From: Ambrosia x helenae
Taxonomy: Eukaryota; Streptophyta; Magnoliopsida; Asterales; Asteraceae
Assembly (NCBI GenBank): GCA_030844895.1
Contig: CM061227.1
Span: 73,162,593 to 73,226,592 of the forward strand
Length of the DNA: 64,000 nucleotides
Direction: 5' to 3'
Shown in pieces: positions 1-10,430 of the stretch. Made by a program: the position numbers and the translations under genes. How positions within the stretch are numbered: the stretch's first letter is position 1; each line of letters begins with the position of its first letter. Below the pieces are notes generated by a model. That model made no database searches. It had not been told where the DNA came from and saw only the letters and a list, made by a program, of their open reading frames with translations.

Positions 1-1192
1 CGAATTTATCCAAGTAAGGTTTGCATACCCTATTCATGAGATCCATGAATATAGCAGGTGCATTAGTTAAACCAAACGGCATCACCAAGAATTCATAATG
101 ACCGTACCGAGTTCTGAAAGCAGTTTTGGGTATGTCTTCTTCTGCTACCCTCAACTGGTGATATCCAGATCATAGATCGATTTTCGAGAAATAACTAGAC
201 CCTTGCAACTGGTCAAATAGATCATCAATCCTCGGTAGTGGGTACCGATTTTTAATGGTCAATTTATTCAGTTCTCGATAATCTATGCACATTCGGAACG
301 AACCATCTTTCTTCTTCACGAACAAGACCAGTGCTCCCCAAGGTGAGAAACTTGGTCTAATGAATCCTTTGTCCAACAGTAGTTGAAGCTGCTTGGATAA
401 TTCTTGCATTTCTGAAGGAGCTAACCTGTACGGAGATCGGGCTATCGGTGCTGCTCCAGGAATAAGATCGATTTTGAACTCGAGTTGCCTTGACGGCGGC
501 AATCCAGGTAAGTCTTCAGGAAAAACTTCTGGATAGTCTCGTACGATAGGAATTTCTTCCAATTTTCGTTCCTTAGCCTTTGTATCCACCACATTAGCCA
601 GAAACGCTAGGCAACCCTTACGCAAGAACTTGCGTGCTTTCATCACACTGACAATCTTCAACCCTGAACCGCACTTATCACCATGTATTACTAGAGCTTC
701 ACCATTTGGAAGTGGTAAACGTACTAGCTTTTCTGAGCATACAATCTCAGCATGGTTTTTCGACAACCAGTCCATACCGATAACGATGTCAAAACTTCCC
801 AGATCAACAGGTAACAAATCAATGCAGAACTTATGGTTTTCTAGAAGAAGATTGCAATTACGGAAGACCTCACTGGTTTCTATACATTTCCCGTTAGCCA
901 GTTCGATCGAATACTTTTTATCTAGTTTGCTTGGCTTCGAGCCAAGGAGAGATTTAAATCTTTTAGAGACAAAACTTAAATCAGCTCCGCTATCAAAAAG
1001 TACTAAAGCATTTTGGTCGTTGATTAGAAACGTACCAGTGACAACGGCCGGATCTTCCCGAGCATCCCCTGCTTTCATCTCGAAAGCTCTCCCCTTCAGT
1101 TTAGGACACGCTTTCTTGACATGTCCCTCTTCACCGCAGTTGTAACAGACGGGACCCTTCTTGGGAATTCCGCGTAAGTCTTTGCATAGCAT
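1..1192 (-). pseudogene. gypsy pol fragment: protease and N-terminal reverse transcriptase, with stop and frameshift
   Basis: Encodes the last gag zinc knuckle (CYNCGEEGHVKKAC), an aspartic protease with LFDSGADLSFV, and the RT N-terminus (SPWGALVLFVKKKDGSFRMC, then YFSKIDL). The frame ends at a TGA at 172-170 exactly where family members have an Arg codon before SGYHQLRV; reading on in the same frame gives SGYHQLRV and MPFGLTNAPAIFMDLMN to the window edge, so this is a nonsense mutation (a CGA to TGA change would explain it). The YxDD catalytic motif lies beyond the left edge. Near 1185-1195 the gag frame and this frame differ by one position, although they are one ORF in intact relatives. 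The copy cannot make a full polyprotein. Confidence 0.85.
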
Positions 1193-2169
1193 TCTTGAGC
1201 CAGGTGCCCAAATCTATTGCAGCGGGTACAAAGTCTGCAGTCCCCGGAATGACTTCTACCACACTTTTGACATCTTGCGGGCGGATTTCGGTTGTTTCCA
1301 GCGTTAGTTGCATTAGCGGCAAATAACTGGTTTGAACCTTGATTCCTGCCTTTCTTACCCCGACGCTGAGAACCATCTGACCGCTTTCTCTTGGAGCTTT
1401 CGGCCTTCTGCACTTCATCAACCGATTTCTTTTCAGACCCAACCGGCTTCTTTCCGGTATCACCCTTCTTCGCCAATAATCCCCTGCGGATAGCATCATC
1501 AGTGAGTGATTTTGCTAGAGAGATGGCTTCCTGGATACTTGTTGGATGGAAAGAGGTAACCATTCCTCGAATTTCTGGTGCTAACCCCCAGATATACCTC
1601 TCCACCTTGACGTAATCGGGTGTCACCATTCGTGGTACAAGTCTTGCTAGTTCGTTAAAACGGGATGTATAGCCTTGAACGTCGGAACCGTTCATGGTTA
1701 AGTTCCAGAATTCGGTTTCAATCTTCTGAAGTTCATTTCTCGGACAGTATTCTCGAATCAACATGTCCTTCAGTTCTGCCCAGGTGAGATTAAAAGCTGC
1801 AGTCTCACCACAAGCTTGAACCTGCGAGTTCCACCACGATAAAGCCTCGTCCTGAAAAGAGCAAGCTGCATATTTGACTATCTGTGCGGGTGTGCAACCA
1901 CTGATCGCTATAACCGACTCCATCTTTTCTATCCATCTGACGATGTCTAGAGGTCCCTCGGCTCCGGAAAACGTCCTCGGGCTACAACCTTGAAAGGTTT
2001 TATATGTACACCCAAGGATTTGATTTCCAGTCGGAGTACCAATGGGGTTTCCAGTGCCCGTGCCACCGGCATTACCACGACCTCCACCGAGATTGGTAGT
2101 ATGCTGGTTGAGTGCCGTATTAACATGCTGGGAGATTAGTTGCGCTAACTCCTCTTGTGTTGCGGGTAA
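1096..2169 (-). pseudogene. gypsy gag, main part (5' codons lie at 13911-13883)
   Basis: Retrotransposon capsid/nucleocapsid protein. The conserved capsid stretch includes AALSWWNSQV-like and EYCPRNELQKIE motifs, then a basic linker (residues about 165-200 of the continuous ORF) and clustered Cys/His knuckles CQKCGRSHSGDC and CTRCNRFGHLAQEC. Upstream of 1923 the frame stays open through Gly/Thr-rich codons to the copia insertion at 2169/2170 and resumes at 13883-13911, where the ATG sits; the two pieces join in frame if one copy of GGTAA is removed. The 3' end runs into a one-base frameshift with pol. Homologous to the gag at 61690-62871. Confidence 0.85.
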
Positions 2170-2884
2170 TGTTGGATCAGTTTGCTCTTTTTGCTAAGTA
2201 AGAACTTGCTATCTTGACACTTAAGTGTTTAGCAAGTCCTTGTAAATCAGATTATAAGCACAGCGGAATGTTATAAGTTAAAGCAACACTTTTTACACTA
2301 AGGCAGAGTTATAACTCCCCCTTGATGTTTGAAACTAATAAATGACAAAGTATTTATTATGAATCTAAGTTGTAAATGAGAATTAGATACTTAGAGAGAT
2401 TCACAATAAATACAGAAATGGAATAGAACAATGAGAGTGTTTGAAGGATTTTTCTGTTGAAAATCAATGTCTAAAATAGAAGGTTGAAGCCTCCTATTTA
2501 TAGACGTTTACATGCATGTATCTTGCCTAAAAAGCAAGCACAGAAACTACAGTGACAAGTTGCACAAGTTGCAACATTGAAAGAAACAAATACAGCTAAA
2601 AGTAATATTAAACAACAAACTACTGATGCAAAAAGGCGGTGGAAAATATCTATTGCTAAGTGCTGATGAAGGACAACTACTGAAGAGTAGTTTTGTCTTC
2701 AGTACTTCTGAAGTGAACTTGTCTGGTTTGGACTTCAGAACTTCTGCAACTTCAGCACTTCTCATATCTTCTAATCAGCAGTTTCTTGTCTTCTCTTCAG
2801 TACTTCTATACTTAGCCAAAACGACAGAAGTGAATTAGACTAAGGTTTACAAAAGTGGTTTCTCCAATCCTCTTTGTCCTAACA
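2170..2884 (-). repeat. 3' LTR of the SIRE-type copia element
   Basis: 715 bp, direct repeat of 13168-13882, and target-flanked by GGTAA on its outer side. The short ORFs inside are present in both LTRs and are not genes. Contains several ACTTCTGAAG/CAGAAGTT-type short palindromic words also scattered through the internal region. Confidence 0.93.
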
Positions 2885-2898
2885 ATCTCCCCCTGGAT
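2885..2898 (-). other. Polypurine tract of the copia element
   Basis: Minus strand reads ATCCAGGGGGAGAT directly before the 3' LTR. This is the plus-strand DNA primer site expected for copia elements (GGGGGAGATTG style). Confidence 0.85.
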
Positions 2899-2925
2899 TG
2901 ATGAAGCCAAAACCTTACTAATTCC

Positions 2926-3630
2926 TTATGTGTTTCTTCTGTCTTGAACAATCTTCCATATCTCTTTGTACATGGTGTTCTTGAGCTGGTTTAACTGACC
3001 ATCAGATAGAGATCCTCTCTGTGGTTCTAGATGTTGAATTGTGAGCAGGTCTTGTGTTGACAGTTTCTTCAGATCACTGATCTTCTTGTAAGTCCTGCTT
3101 GAGAGGTCTCTTCTTGTCAACAGTACTGAGTTGTTATCAGTAAGTGACCATCTGATGATAGGGATCTTTGACTTGTTAAAGTCAGAAGAATAGGGAACCA
3201 GACTTGTCCCTTGGGTTGATGGTCCTGAGTGCTGGATGTCTTCAGTTTCAGATAGCCTCAGGTGGGATTCTCTTCCTTGTTGTTGTTGCATATCAGGCAT
3301 CTGAACAGTTGGGAGATGGTGTTCAGTCACTACTCTGGTATGCAGCTTTTCTTTGATGGTCTTTTGTATTTGATAAGCAAAAGTGGAAGGATCCCTGAAT
3401 TGTGTTAACAGAGGTTTCTCCTCAATGTCAAAATCTGAATGGACTATTGAACTTCCTTCAAGTAGTACCATTTTAAAATCAGTTTTGACATTGTCCTCTG
3501 CCTTCTTCTTCTGAGTAGCGGATCTTCTAGATGCACCAGAAGTTCTAACTACTGATCTTGAAGGATCAGCAGTTTGAAACTTCTCAGGATTTGCAGCCTT
3601 GGCAGCCAAGTATTTTCTATAAGTATCCAT
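2926..3630 (-). CDS. SIRE-type element 3' ORF, downstream segment (234 aa)
   Basis: Second frame of the extra 3' ORF region. It overlaps the end of the 932-aa ORF by 14 nt, its ATG (3630) lying within the last codons of the upstream ORF. The protein is basic and Ser-rich at the start (RSVVRTSGASRRSATQKKK), has the segment KTDFKMVLLEGSS...DFDIEEKPLL, a variable middle, and a C-terminal helical stretch ending PQRGSLSDGQLNQLKNTMYKEI. The homologous segments are recognisable in the second copia copy at 38488-39185 (DFRMRIHEQG...SVEEKPVIL). No known enzymatic domain. Nucleotide comparison of the two copies places the frame break near 3690, upstream of this ATG, so it may be part of one ancestral protein rather than a separate gene. 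Confidence 0.6.
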   Translation of the reverse strand: MDTYRKYLAAKAANPEKFQTADPSRSVVRTSGASRRSATQKKKAEDNVKTDFKMVLLEGSSIVHSDFDIEEKPLLTQFRDPSTFAYQIQKTIKEKLHTRVVTEHHLPTVQMPDMQQQQGRESHLRLSETEDIQHSGPSTQGTSLVPYSSDFNKSKIPIIRWSLTDNNSVLLTRRDLSSRTYKKISDLKKLSTQDLLTIQHLEPQRGSLSDGQLNQLKNTMYKEIWKIVQDRRNT

Positions 3631-6415
3631 CAGTCTTTCTTCTTTCCATCTGGATACTGAGGCTTTTGAACCATATCCTTCTGCTACTAAGCTCTTCTAT
3701 TATCTGGGCTCTCTTGGCCTTTCCATCTTTGCTTGTGGCCACTTTGTCTGCAAGCAGTTGTGCTCTTCTTGTCAGCTCTTGCATAGAGAGTCCTTTGAGT
3801 GTAAAGGCTTTAGTCTTGCTGTTCTTGGTAATATAAGACACCAGTTGTTGTCTTTTATCTTGTTCAGCAATCTCATCAAGGTTAGCCTGCCTTTGTAGTT
3901 CAGCTGCATAAGCCTGAAGTTTTTCTTCATGGCTTAAATCCAAATCATCCCTTTCTTCCAGAGATTTCCAAATCTGATCTTCGCTGGCCTTCTTGTTGGC
4001 TGCAATTAAGCTCTTCTCTAGTAGTTCAGCTGATTGAGAGATAGGAGAAGGGTTTAATACAGTCATTGTAGTAACAGTTGTAGGCCTGATGGGATCAGAT
4101 GTTGGTTGAATGGGAGCAGTGGTTCTGGAAGGTTCAGTTGTTTGAGGTTTGGAAGTGTTAACTTCTGATGTGCTGACAACTGCTGATGGTTTGTCAGCTA
4201 CTGAAGGATTGTCTTCAGTACTTTCTGATTCTTCATCAGAAGTTTCTTCATTTTGCCTTAGGGATTCTTCAGATGTTTGGGTCTCATCTTCTTTCTCTGC
4301 AGCTTCAATTTCTTCTATTGAGACACCAAACTGTTTGGCCAATTTTTCTTTCCTGGCCTGATATTTTTGATCTCTTTCAAGGAGTGCCACTCTTGCCTTT
4401 ATCCTGGCTTGGAATGACTCCTTAGGTTCCCTGATCTTCTCCGCCTTTTTGGATTCATCAATTTTAACCCTTGAAGCAGAGGGTTGGGAGAATTGTCCTT
4501 GAAGATGAGCAATCTGTTTGCTGTTGAAGTCTATTTTGTTGGACAGATCGTTCATCTTGGTCTTGATCACTCCAAATTGGTTCTTGATGGACAGCTCCAA
4601 GTCAGCTGTATATGTTTGGAAGTGATTTCTGATGAGTGTATTCATCATGTGGTACAGGGGACCCTCTGGGCTGCATAGCTGGTTCAGGTCTATGCTTGTT
4701 TGCCCAGGGAATTGGGTAGGCATTTGCTGTGAAGGGGGTGTTTTTGGGAGATCCTCATGTTGTACAGAGGATGCCACTCTAGGGGTTTTAGGGATTGAGT
4801 GGGCTTTAACCTGTGCAGAGGTGACTGGCTTCTTGAGCCTGGATACCTTTGCAACAGGACCTTCAGAAAGTGCCGTCAATTCAGTAGTTTTAGTGTGTGA
4901 AACATCATCCAAACTAATGGAATCATCTGAATCCCTGATGTTGTCCTCAATGAGGACTGTCTCAGTTAAATCATGAGCTGAGCCCAACTCAGTTCTCTCA
5001 TGAACCTCTTTTTCTTGGTACTGAGGATTTCCTACTTCAGGCATTAAGCCTTCATCAGTAGTTGCCACATCTGAGGTCTTAGCTATGTTACTTCTATCCT
5101 CAGATCCACCACTGGGTGGTAACTGAGTAGTAGCAGCCTCAGATGCCCCAAGAGTCTCTAAAATTGGGCTTAAAGACTCTGGTCCACCCTCATCTCTTGG
5201 GATAGGGCTAGAGATGTCCACATCCATGTCTGATGTAGTAGTTAGGTCCCCTGTTTGTTGTGGTTGTAGGGGACTGACATGATCAGATGGGACATTCTCT
5301 TTTAGCCCAGAGAGAAGTTTGGCAATTTCTATTGCCTCTTGTTCAGAAATTTGTGGGGTTGGTTCAGTAGTTTGGGCAATAGGTGGTGAAAGTTGTTGTT
5401 CAGCAGTTTCAAAAGAAGAGTGTGTTTGATATGTTTTTTTAAGTCTTTTTCTTTTGAATAAAACAGTTATGGGTGCTCTTGGTGGGGTTTGAGATGGATG
5501 AGACTGAGAGGGTGTTTCAGTCTCATCTATTTGAAGAGCAGAATGCTCATGAGCATGTTCAGGCATCTCAACCTCCTGAACAGCTTTTCTTTTGGGTTGG
5601 TGGGGTGCAGTTTTTGTTGGCTTGGGCTTTTTGGCTTTTGGTGGTGTGAGTTTGGAAGATGTGGGCTTCAGGGGGACTTGTTGTTGTTCTCCCTGATCAT
5701 CTTCTGGCCAGGCAGCCAGTTTGTTATGCCTTGAGTATGCTTGTGATGTTAAAGGGTTTAAAGTTGAAATTTTTCCCACAAGCACCTCATTACCCAGTTC
5801 CCCTATTATGCATTGCATAATGAACCTTGGGTATAACAAAAACTTTTTCTTGGTATTATTGTGATGTAACACCAACTCATTGAAGAATAGTTTTGATGCC
5901 CTGAATTTAGTTTCATTCACAATGGAATGAAATATTGGTTGAAAAGTGGAGGGCATCTGGTCATAAGACCCTGTTTTTGGACTCAAACACATAATAATAT
6001 AATGAAACAAAAGTTTGTATTTTGGTTCAAAATATTTTTTGAATATTGTAGCATGGGAGAGAGTACCTTGATAACCACACTCAGTCATGGTTAGATGAAT
6101 ATCAGTGTTAGCAACATGGTCAGGGGCAGTTACATCATCCAGACCCAGTCTTGTTGCTAGTGTGGCCGGTGTGATGGTCAGTTGTTTCCCTTTTATCTTT
6201 GAGTTGAGGGAAATGACCTCATCACCCATTGTAACCGTCTCAGCATTTGCCCAGAACTCATTCAGAGTTTCAGTGTGAATTGGTGGGTTTATTGTGAGAG
6301 CAGTAAAGTATTGGGATTTGACGACAAGATCAATGATCTCATCGTATTGGGACCAGCCTTCTTGTTTTTCAAGAAAGGCTCTTTGATTGTGTCCCTGTTT
6401 TAGAACTAGAGCCAT
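3617..6415 (-). CDS. SIRE-type element extra 3' ORF ('env-like' position), 932 aa
   Basis: A long intact ORF downstream of RNase H where SIRE-lineage elements carry an additional, often called envelope-like, gene. The N-terminal 230 residues form a conserved domain (DEIIDLVVKSQYFTALTINPP, MTECGYQGTLSHATIFKKYF, FIMQCIIGE) that I recognise from many plant-element proteins of unknown function. Residues about 240-600 are low-complexity, Pro/Ser/Thr/Glu-rich; about 600-930 are heptad-like helical, charged (DLDLSHEEKLQAYAAELQRQ). I see no signal peptide or clear membrane segment, so I would not call it an envelope protein. No lesion inside these 932 codons, unlike gag and pol of the same copy. Confidence 0.7.
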   Translation of the reverse strand: MALVLKQGHNQRAFLEKQEGWSQYDEIIDLVVKSQYFTALTINPPIHTETLNEFWANAETVTMGDEVISLNSKIKGKQLTITPATLATRLGLDDVTAPDHVANTDIHLTMTECGYQGTLSHATIFKKYFEPKYKLLFHYIIMCLSPKTGSYDQMPSTFQPIFHSIVNETKFRASKLFFNELVLHHNNTKKKFLLYPRFIMQCIIGELGNEVLVGKISTLNPLTSQAYSRHNKLAAWPEDDQGEQQQVPLKPTSSKLTPPKAKKPKPTKTAPHQPKRKAVQEVEMPEHAHEHSALQIDETETPSQSHPSQTPPRAPITVLFKRKRLKKTYQTHSSFETAEQQLSPPIAQTTEPTPQISEQEAIEIAKLLSGLKENVPSDHVSPLQPQQTGDLTTTSDMDVDISSPIPRDEGGPESLSPILETLGASEAATTQLPPSGGSEDRSNIAKTSDVATTDEGLMPEVGNPQYQEKEVHERTELGSAHDLTETVLIEDNIRDSDDSISLDDVSHTKTTELTALSEGPVAKVSRLKKPVTSAQVKAHSIPKTPRVASSVQHEDLPKTPPSQQMPTQFPGQTSIDLNQLCSPEGPLYHMMNTLIRNHFQTYTADLELSIKNQFGVIKTKMNDLSNKIDFNSKQIAHLQGQFSQPSASRVKIDESKKAEKIREPKESFQARIKARVALLERDQKYQARKEKLAKQFGVSIEEIEAAEKEDETQTSEESLRQNEETSDEESESTEDNPSVADKPSAVVSTSEVNTSKPQTTEPSRTTAPIQPTSDPIRPTTVTTMTVLNPSPISQSAELLEKSLIAANKKASEDQIWKSLEERDDLDLSHEEKLQAYAAELQRQANLDEIAEQDKRQQLVSYITKNSKTKAFTLKGLSMQELTRRAQLLADKVATSKDGKAKRAQIIEELSSRRIWFKSLSIQMERRKTDGYL

Positions 6416-7110
6416 GTGGTTTGGTTTTTGATCGAACAGTGGATTTGCAGGTATAGGTTGAGAGAGTTTTGAGAGAGAAGGAGGGATATTTTGAGTTTGA
6501 AAGGATAAGTGTGTAGAAAAGGTATTTATTAGAAGTTTTAACCGCTTGAATCTTCTTTATTAGAAGTTTTAAAACCGCCTTTGGTTAAAAATCTCTTTAT
6601 CAGAGGTTTTAAACTGATTAGGTCAAACCTCTGATGATGGGAAAAGTCAGATTTGCCCTTTTGACTTAAACTGCTGATGAAGGATTACTTCATCAGTAGT
6701 TCCCATTTTCTCTTCAGCAGTTTTAACATCTGATGAGAAATGTTTTTATAAATACTTTATTCATAACTTCTGAAGGTTATTTTATCAGAAGTTACACACT
6801 TTTTCAGAAAATTATCCCCATACTGATGTTTTTTGTTCATCAGTAGTTTCTCTCAAACTGATTTTGTTTTTCAGAAGTTTTGTTTCAGACTTTTGTCTTT
6901 TGTAAGTGAAAACCAGAAAAAAGAAGGAAAAGGTTAACTTGGATTCCACCAAGGTAAACAGGATGGAATTAAGGATGGAAAAAGGAAAAAGAAAATTTGA
7001 TGCATAACAGTAGTGATTGATGTAGAAGTTTGATGTAGAGTTGGGTAGAATCAAGTGTTAACTTGGATTCTAACTGATATGCAAAAAAAAAAAAAAAATA
7101 AAGTAAACAC
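6416..7110. other. Spacer between pol and the 3' ORF of the copia element
   Basis: About 700 bp without a coding ORF. It contains runs of the words CTGATGA, TCAGAAGTT and CATCAG in both orientations, and a 17-base A run at 7083-7099. It may hold the leader or promoter of the 3' ORF transcript, but I see no defined element. Confidence 0.6.
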
Positions 7111-10100
7111 TTACAAATTTAGCATTCCAAGCATGGATACTAACTTCTGAAATGTTGATGTGTCAAGGGGCTTAGTGAAGATGTCAGCTATTTGATTAGC
7201 TGTTGCTACATGCTTCACCTCAATCTTGCCTTTTTCATAGCAATCTCTTATGAAATGGTACCTGATCTCAATATGTTTAGTTTTTGAGAACTGTACCGGA
7301 TTTTGAATGATGCTAATGGCAGATTTGCTGTTTACAAACAAAGGTGTCTTGGTCTCTTTGATTCCATAATCAAGAAGTTGATATTGGAGCCATTGTATCT
7401 GTGATGTACAACTTGCAGCTGCAATGTATTCAGCTTCAGCAGTTGAAGTTGCAACAGATGTTTGCTTCTTTGATTGCCATGACACTAGACAGTTACCCAG
7501 GAATTGACAACCACCAGATGTTGACTTTCTTGTCATCTTACACCCTGCATAGTCACTATCTGAAAAAGCTGATAACTTGGTATTGCTTGAAGCAGGATAC
7601 CAAATTCCCAGTGTTGGAGTTCCTTTCAGATATCTAAAAATTCTTTTACCTGCTATAAGGTGTGATTCCCTTGGTGCTGATTGATATCTAGCACAGACAC
7701 ATGTTGAGAACATAATATCTGGTCTAGAAGCAGTTAAGTATAAAAGGGAACCTATCATGCATCTGTACATGGTTTGATCAACCTGTTTTCCTTGATCATC
7801 AGGTTCAACTTGTGTGATTGGTGTCATGGGAGTGGAACATGATTTACAGTCATTTAAAGAAAATTTGTTCAATAATTCTTTAACATATTTTGATTGATGT
7901 ATAAAAGTTCCATTTGTTTGTTGTTTGATCTGCAGTCCTAGAAAGTACTGCAGTTCTCCCATGGTACTCATCTCAAATTTTGATTGCATGAGTTTCTTAA
8001 AATCATCACACAATTTTGTGTTTGTTGAACCAAAAATGATATCATCAACATAAATTTGAACAAGTAAGACATGATTTCCAACATGTTTAATGAAAAGTGT
8101 TTTATCAATGGCACCTCTTGTAAAGTTATTTTTGAGTAAAAAGGTGGAGAGTGTATCATACCAGGCTCTTGGAGCCTGTTTGAGCCCATAAAGAGTTTTG
8201 TCCAGTCTGTACACCCACTCAGGATGAGAAGGATCCTCAAACCCAGGTGGCTGACAGACATACACCTCCTCTTTGATTTTTCCATACAAAAATGCACTTT
8301 TCACATCCATTTGATAAACTTTAATTTTGTTGGAAATGGCATAGGCCAGAAATAACCTGATGGCCTCAAGCCTTGCAACTGGAGCAAAGGTTTCATCATA
8401 GTCAATTCCCTCTTCTTGAGAGTACCCTTGAACTACCAGTCTTGCCTTGTTCTTGATTATCATACCAGCTTCATCTTGTTTGTTCCTGAAAACCCATCTT
8501 GTACCAATTGGTTGCTTGTTTTGAGGTAAGGGACAGATTTCCCAGTCCTGTTGCTTGTTGAACTGAAGTAGTTCATCTTGCATAGCTTGTACCCAATTAT
8601 TGTCTTTGAGGGCTTCCTGGTACTTCTTTGGTTCCAACTGTGAAATAAAGGCTGAGAATAGGCAAAAGTTGGAGAGCTGGTTTCTGGTAAGAACACCTGT
8701 AGCTATATCACCCATGATTTGATCAAGTGGATGATCTCTGTGTTCAATCAGTTGTTGTAAACCACTGACAGGTGTAGGTGGCTCTTGTTCTTCAAACAAA
8801 CTACTGAGGTCTATAATATCTGGTTCAGCAGTTTCAGCTTCTTCAGTAGTTGCAGGTGCTGAAGCAGATGTTTGAGTTTGGCCTTCAGTATTTGTTTGAT
8901 CAGAAGTTTGAAAAACTTCTGATGGTGTTGTAGTTGACTTAATGACTGTTTGAGGAGTCCATGGTGTAGGATCCTCATCTTCAAACCTTTGATCACCATA
9001 ATAAGTAGGTTTGGAAGAAGTAACAGTCTTTTCAGGTCCAAAGTGAAAGTTGTCAAGGTCAAAGAGTTCAGCAGGATGTGCTGGAATAAGAGTGTGTTTT
9101 GACTCATTGAACTTGACATTCAATGTTTCTTCTACTATCCTGGTGTGAGAATTAAAAACCTTGTAGGCTTTTCTAGTTGAAGAGTAACCAAGAAAGTAAC
9201 CTGAGTCAACTTTGGCAGCAAACTTTGAAATAGATTCCTTGATGTTCAAGATGAAACATTGACACCCAAAAGCCCTGAAAAAGGAGATAAGGGGCTTCAT
9301 GCCATGAAGAACTTCATAGGCAGTCTTGGAATGTTTCTTGACCACAAGAACTCTATTCTGAACATAACATGATGTGTTAACTGCTTCTGCCCAAAAGTAC
9401 AATGGCAGTCCAGAATCAGCTAACATTGTTCTTGCTCCTTCTATCAATGTTCTGTTCTTCCTTTCTACTACACCATTTTGTTCAGGAGTTCTGGGAACAC
9501 TGTATTGTCTAATAATCCCTTTAGACAAACAGAATTCATCCAGAGTTTTGTTCCTGAACTCTGTCCCATTGTCACTTCTAATGGTTTTGACAGATAGAGA
9601 ATATTGTTTCTCTACTTGTAGAATGAAGAACTTGATGATTTCAGCAGCCTCATCCTTGGAAAATAAGAAGAATACCCATGTGAATCTTGAGTAGTCATCA
9701 ATGATGACTAAGCAGTACTTCTTTTTACCAAGGCTCATAATCTTGACAGGTCCAAATAAGTCCATATGGAGTAGTTGAAGACATGCAGTTGTTTTTTATT
9801 CTTCAATAGACTTATAGGAGGACTTATGCTGTTTTCCCTTTAAACAGGATACACAGTGTTCTTGACACTGGTATACTTTCAAAGGTAGACCTCTGACCAA
9901 GCCCATTTTTGTGACTTTATTTATGGTTTTAAAGTTCACATGGCCAAGTCTCCTGTGCCAGAGATCTGTTTCTGAAGTTGATGCCCTTGAGAAGAAACAG
10001 GCAGTGTTGTTCAATACTTTGTCTTTCTCAATGTCCACTGCATAGACATTGCCACATCTTTTGGCAATCAGCAAAGTATGATCTTCTATAATCTTCTCAA

Positions 10101-10419
10101 TCAACTTCTGGCTTTCTGGTGAGATGATCTTGCAAGCTGTCTTTGTGAAAAAGGAAGAATATCCTTTATCACACATTTGTGACACGCTCAGCAAGTTGTA
10201 TTCAAGGTTTTCCACCAGATTGACCTTGTCAAACTGTATTTTGCCAGAGGAGACATTGCCATGTCCTAGCACATATCCCTTAGCATTGTTCCCAAAGGAT
10301 ACAGATCCTTCTCTTTGGCTGATAAAATTGTTTATCAGGTATCTGCATCCAGTCATGTGCATAGAGCCTCCACTATCAACATACCATATGTTGTTTAAGC
10401 CCCTGGAAACTCTCTGCAC
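7111..10419 (-). pseudogene. copia pol: protease, integrase, RT, RNase H, broken by one in-frame stop
   Basis: Two open pieces in the same frame (10419-9796 and 9765-7111) separated by a TAA at 9798-9796 plus ten codons ending at MDLFGP. First piece: protease with WYVDSGGSMHMTG, then the integrase zinc domain (LWHRRLGHVN...CVSCLKGKQH). Second piece: integrase core (DDYSRFTWVFF, SDNGTEF, PEQNGVVERKNRTLIE), RT with intact YVDDIIFGS at about 8055-8038, and RNase H (SDSDYAGC, STAEAEYIAAASCT). The frame opens just after gag ends, in a different frame; a T-rich stretch followed by TGCAG precedes it, and a -1 shift or splice would be needed to link it to gag. One stop codon disables it; otherwise it is complete. 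Confidence 0.9.
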
Positions 10420-10430
10420 ATAAAAGCAAA

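Noticed and set aside
630..1145. 171-codon plus-strand ORF
   Set aside because: Antisense shadow of the gypsy gag/protease frame; no domain.
3617..6415. Envelope glycoprotein in the copia 3' ORF
   Set aside because: No signal peptide, transmembrane helix or cysteine pattern; the name env-like refers only to position.
8811..9119. Leu-rich minus-strand ORF in the copia pol region
   Set aside because: Out-of-frame reading of the integrase-RT linker.
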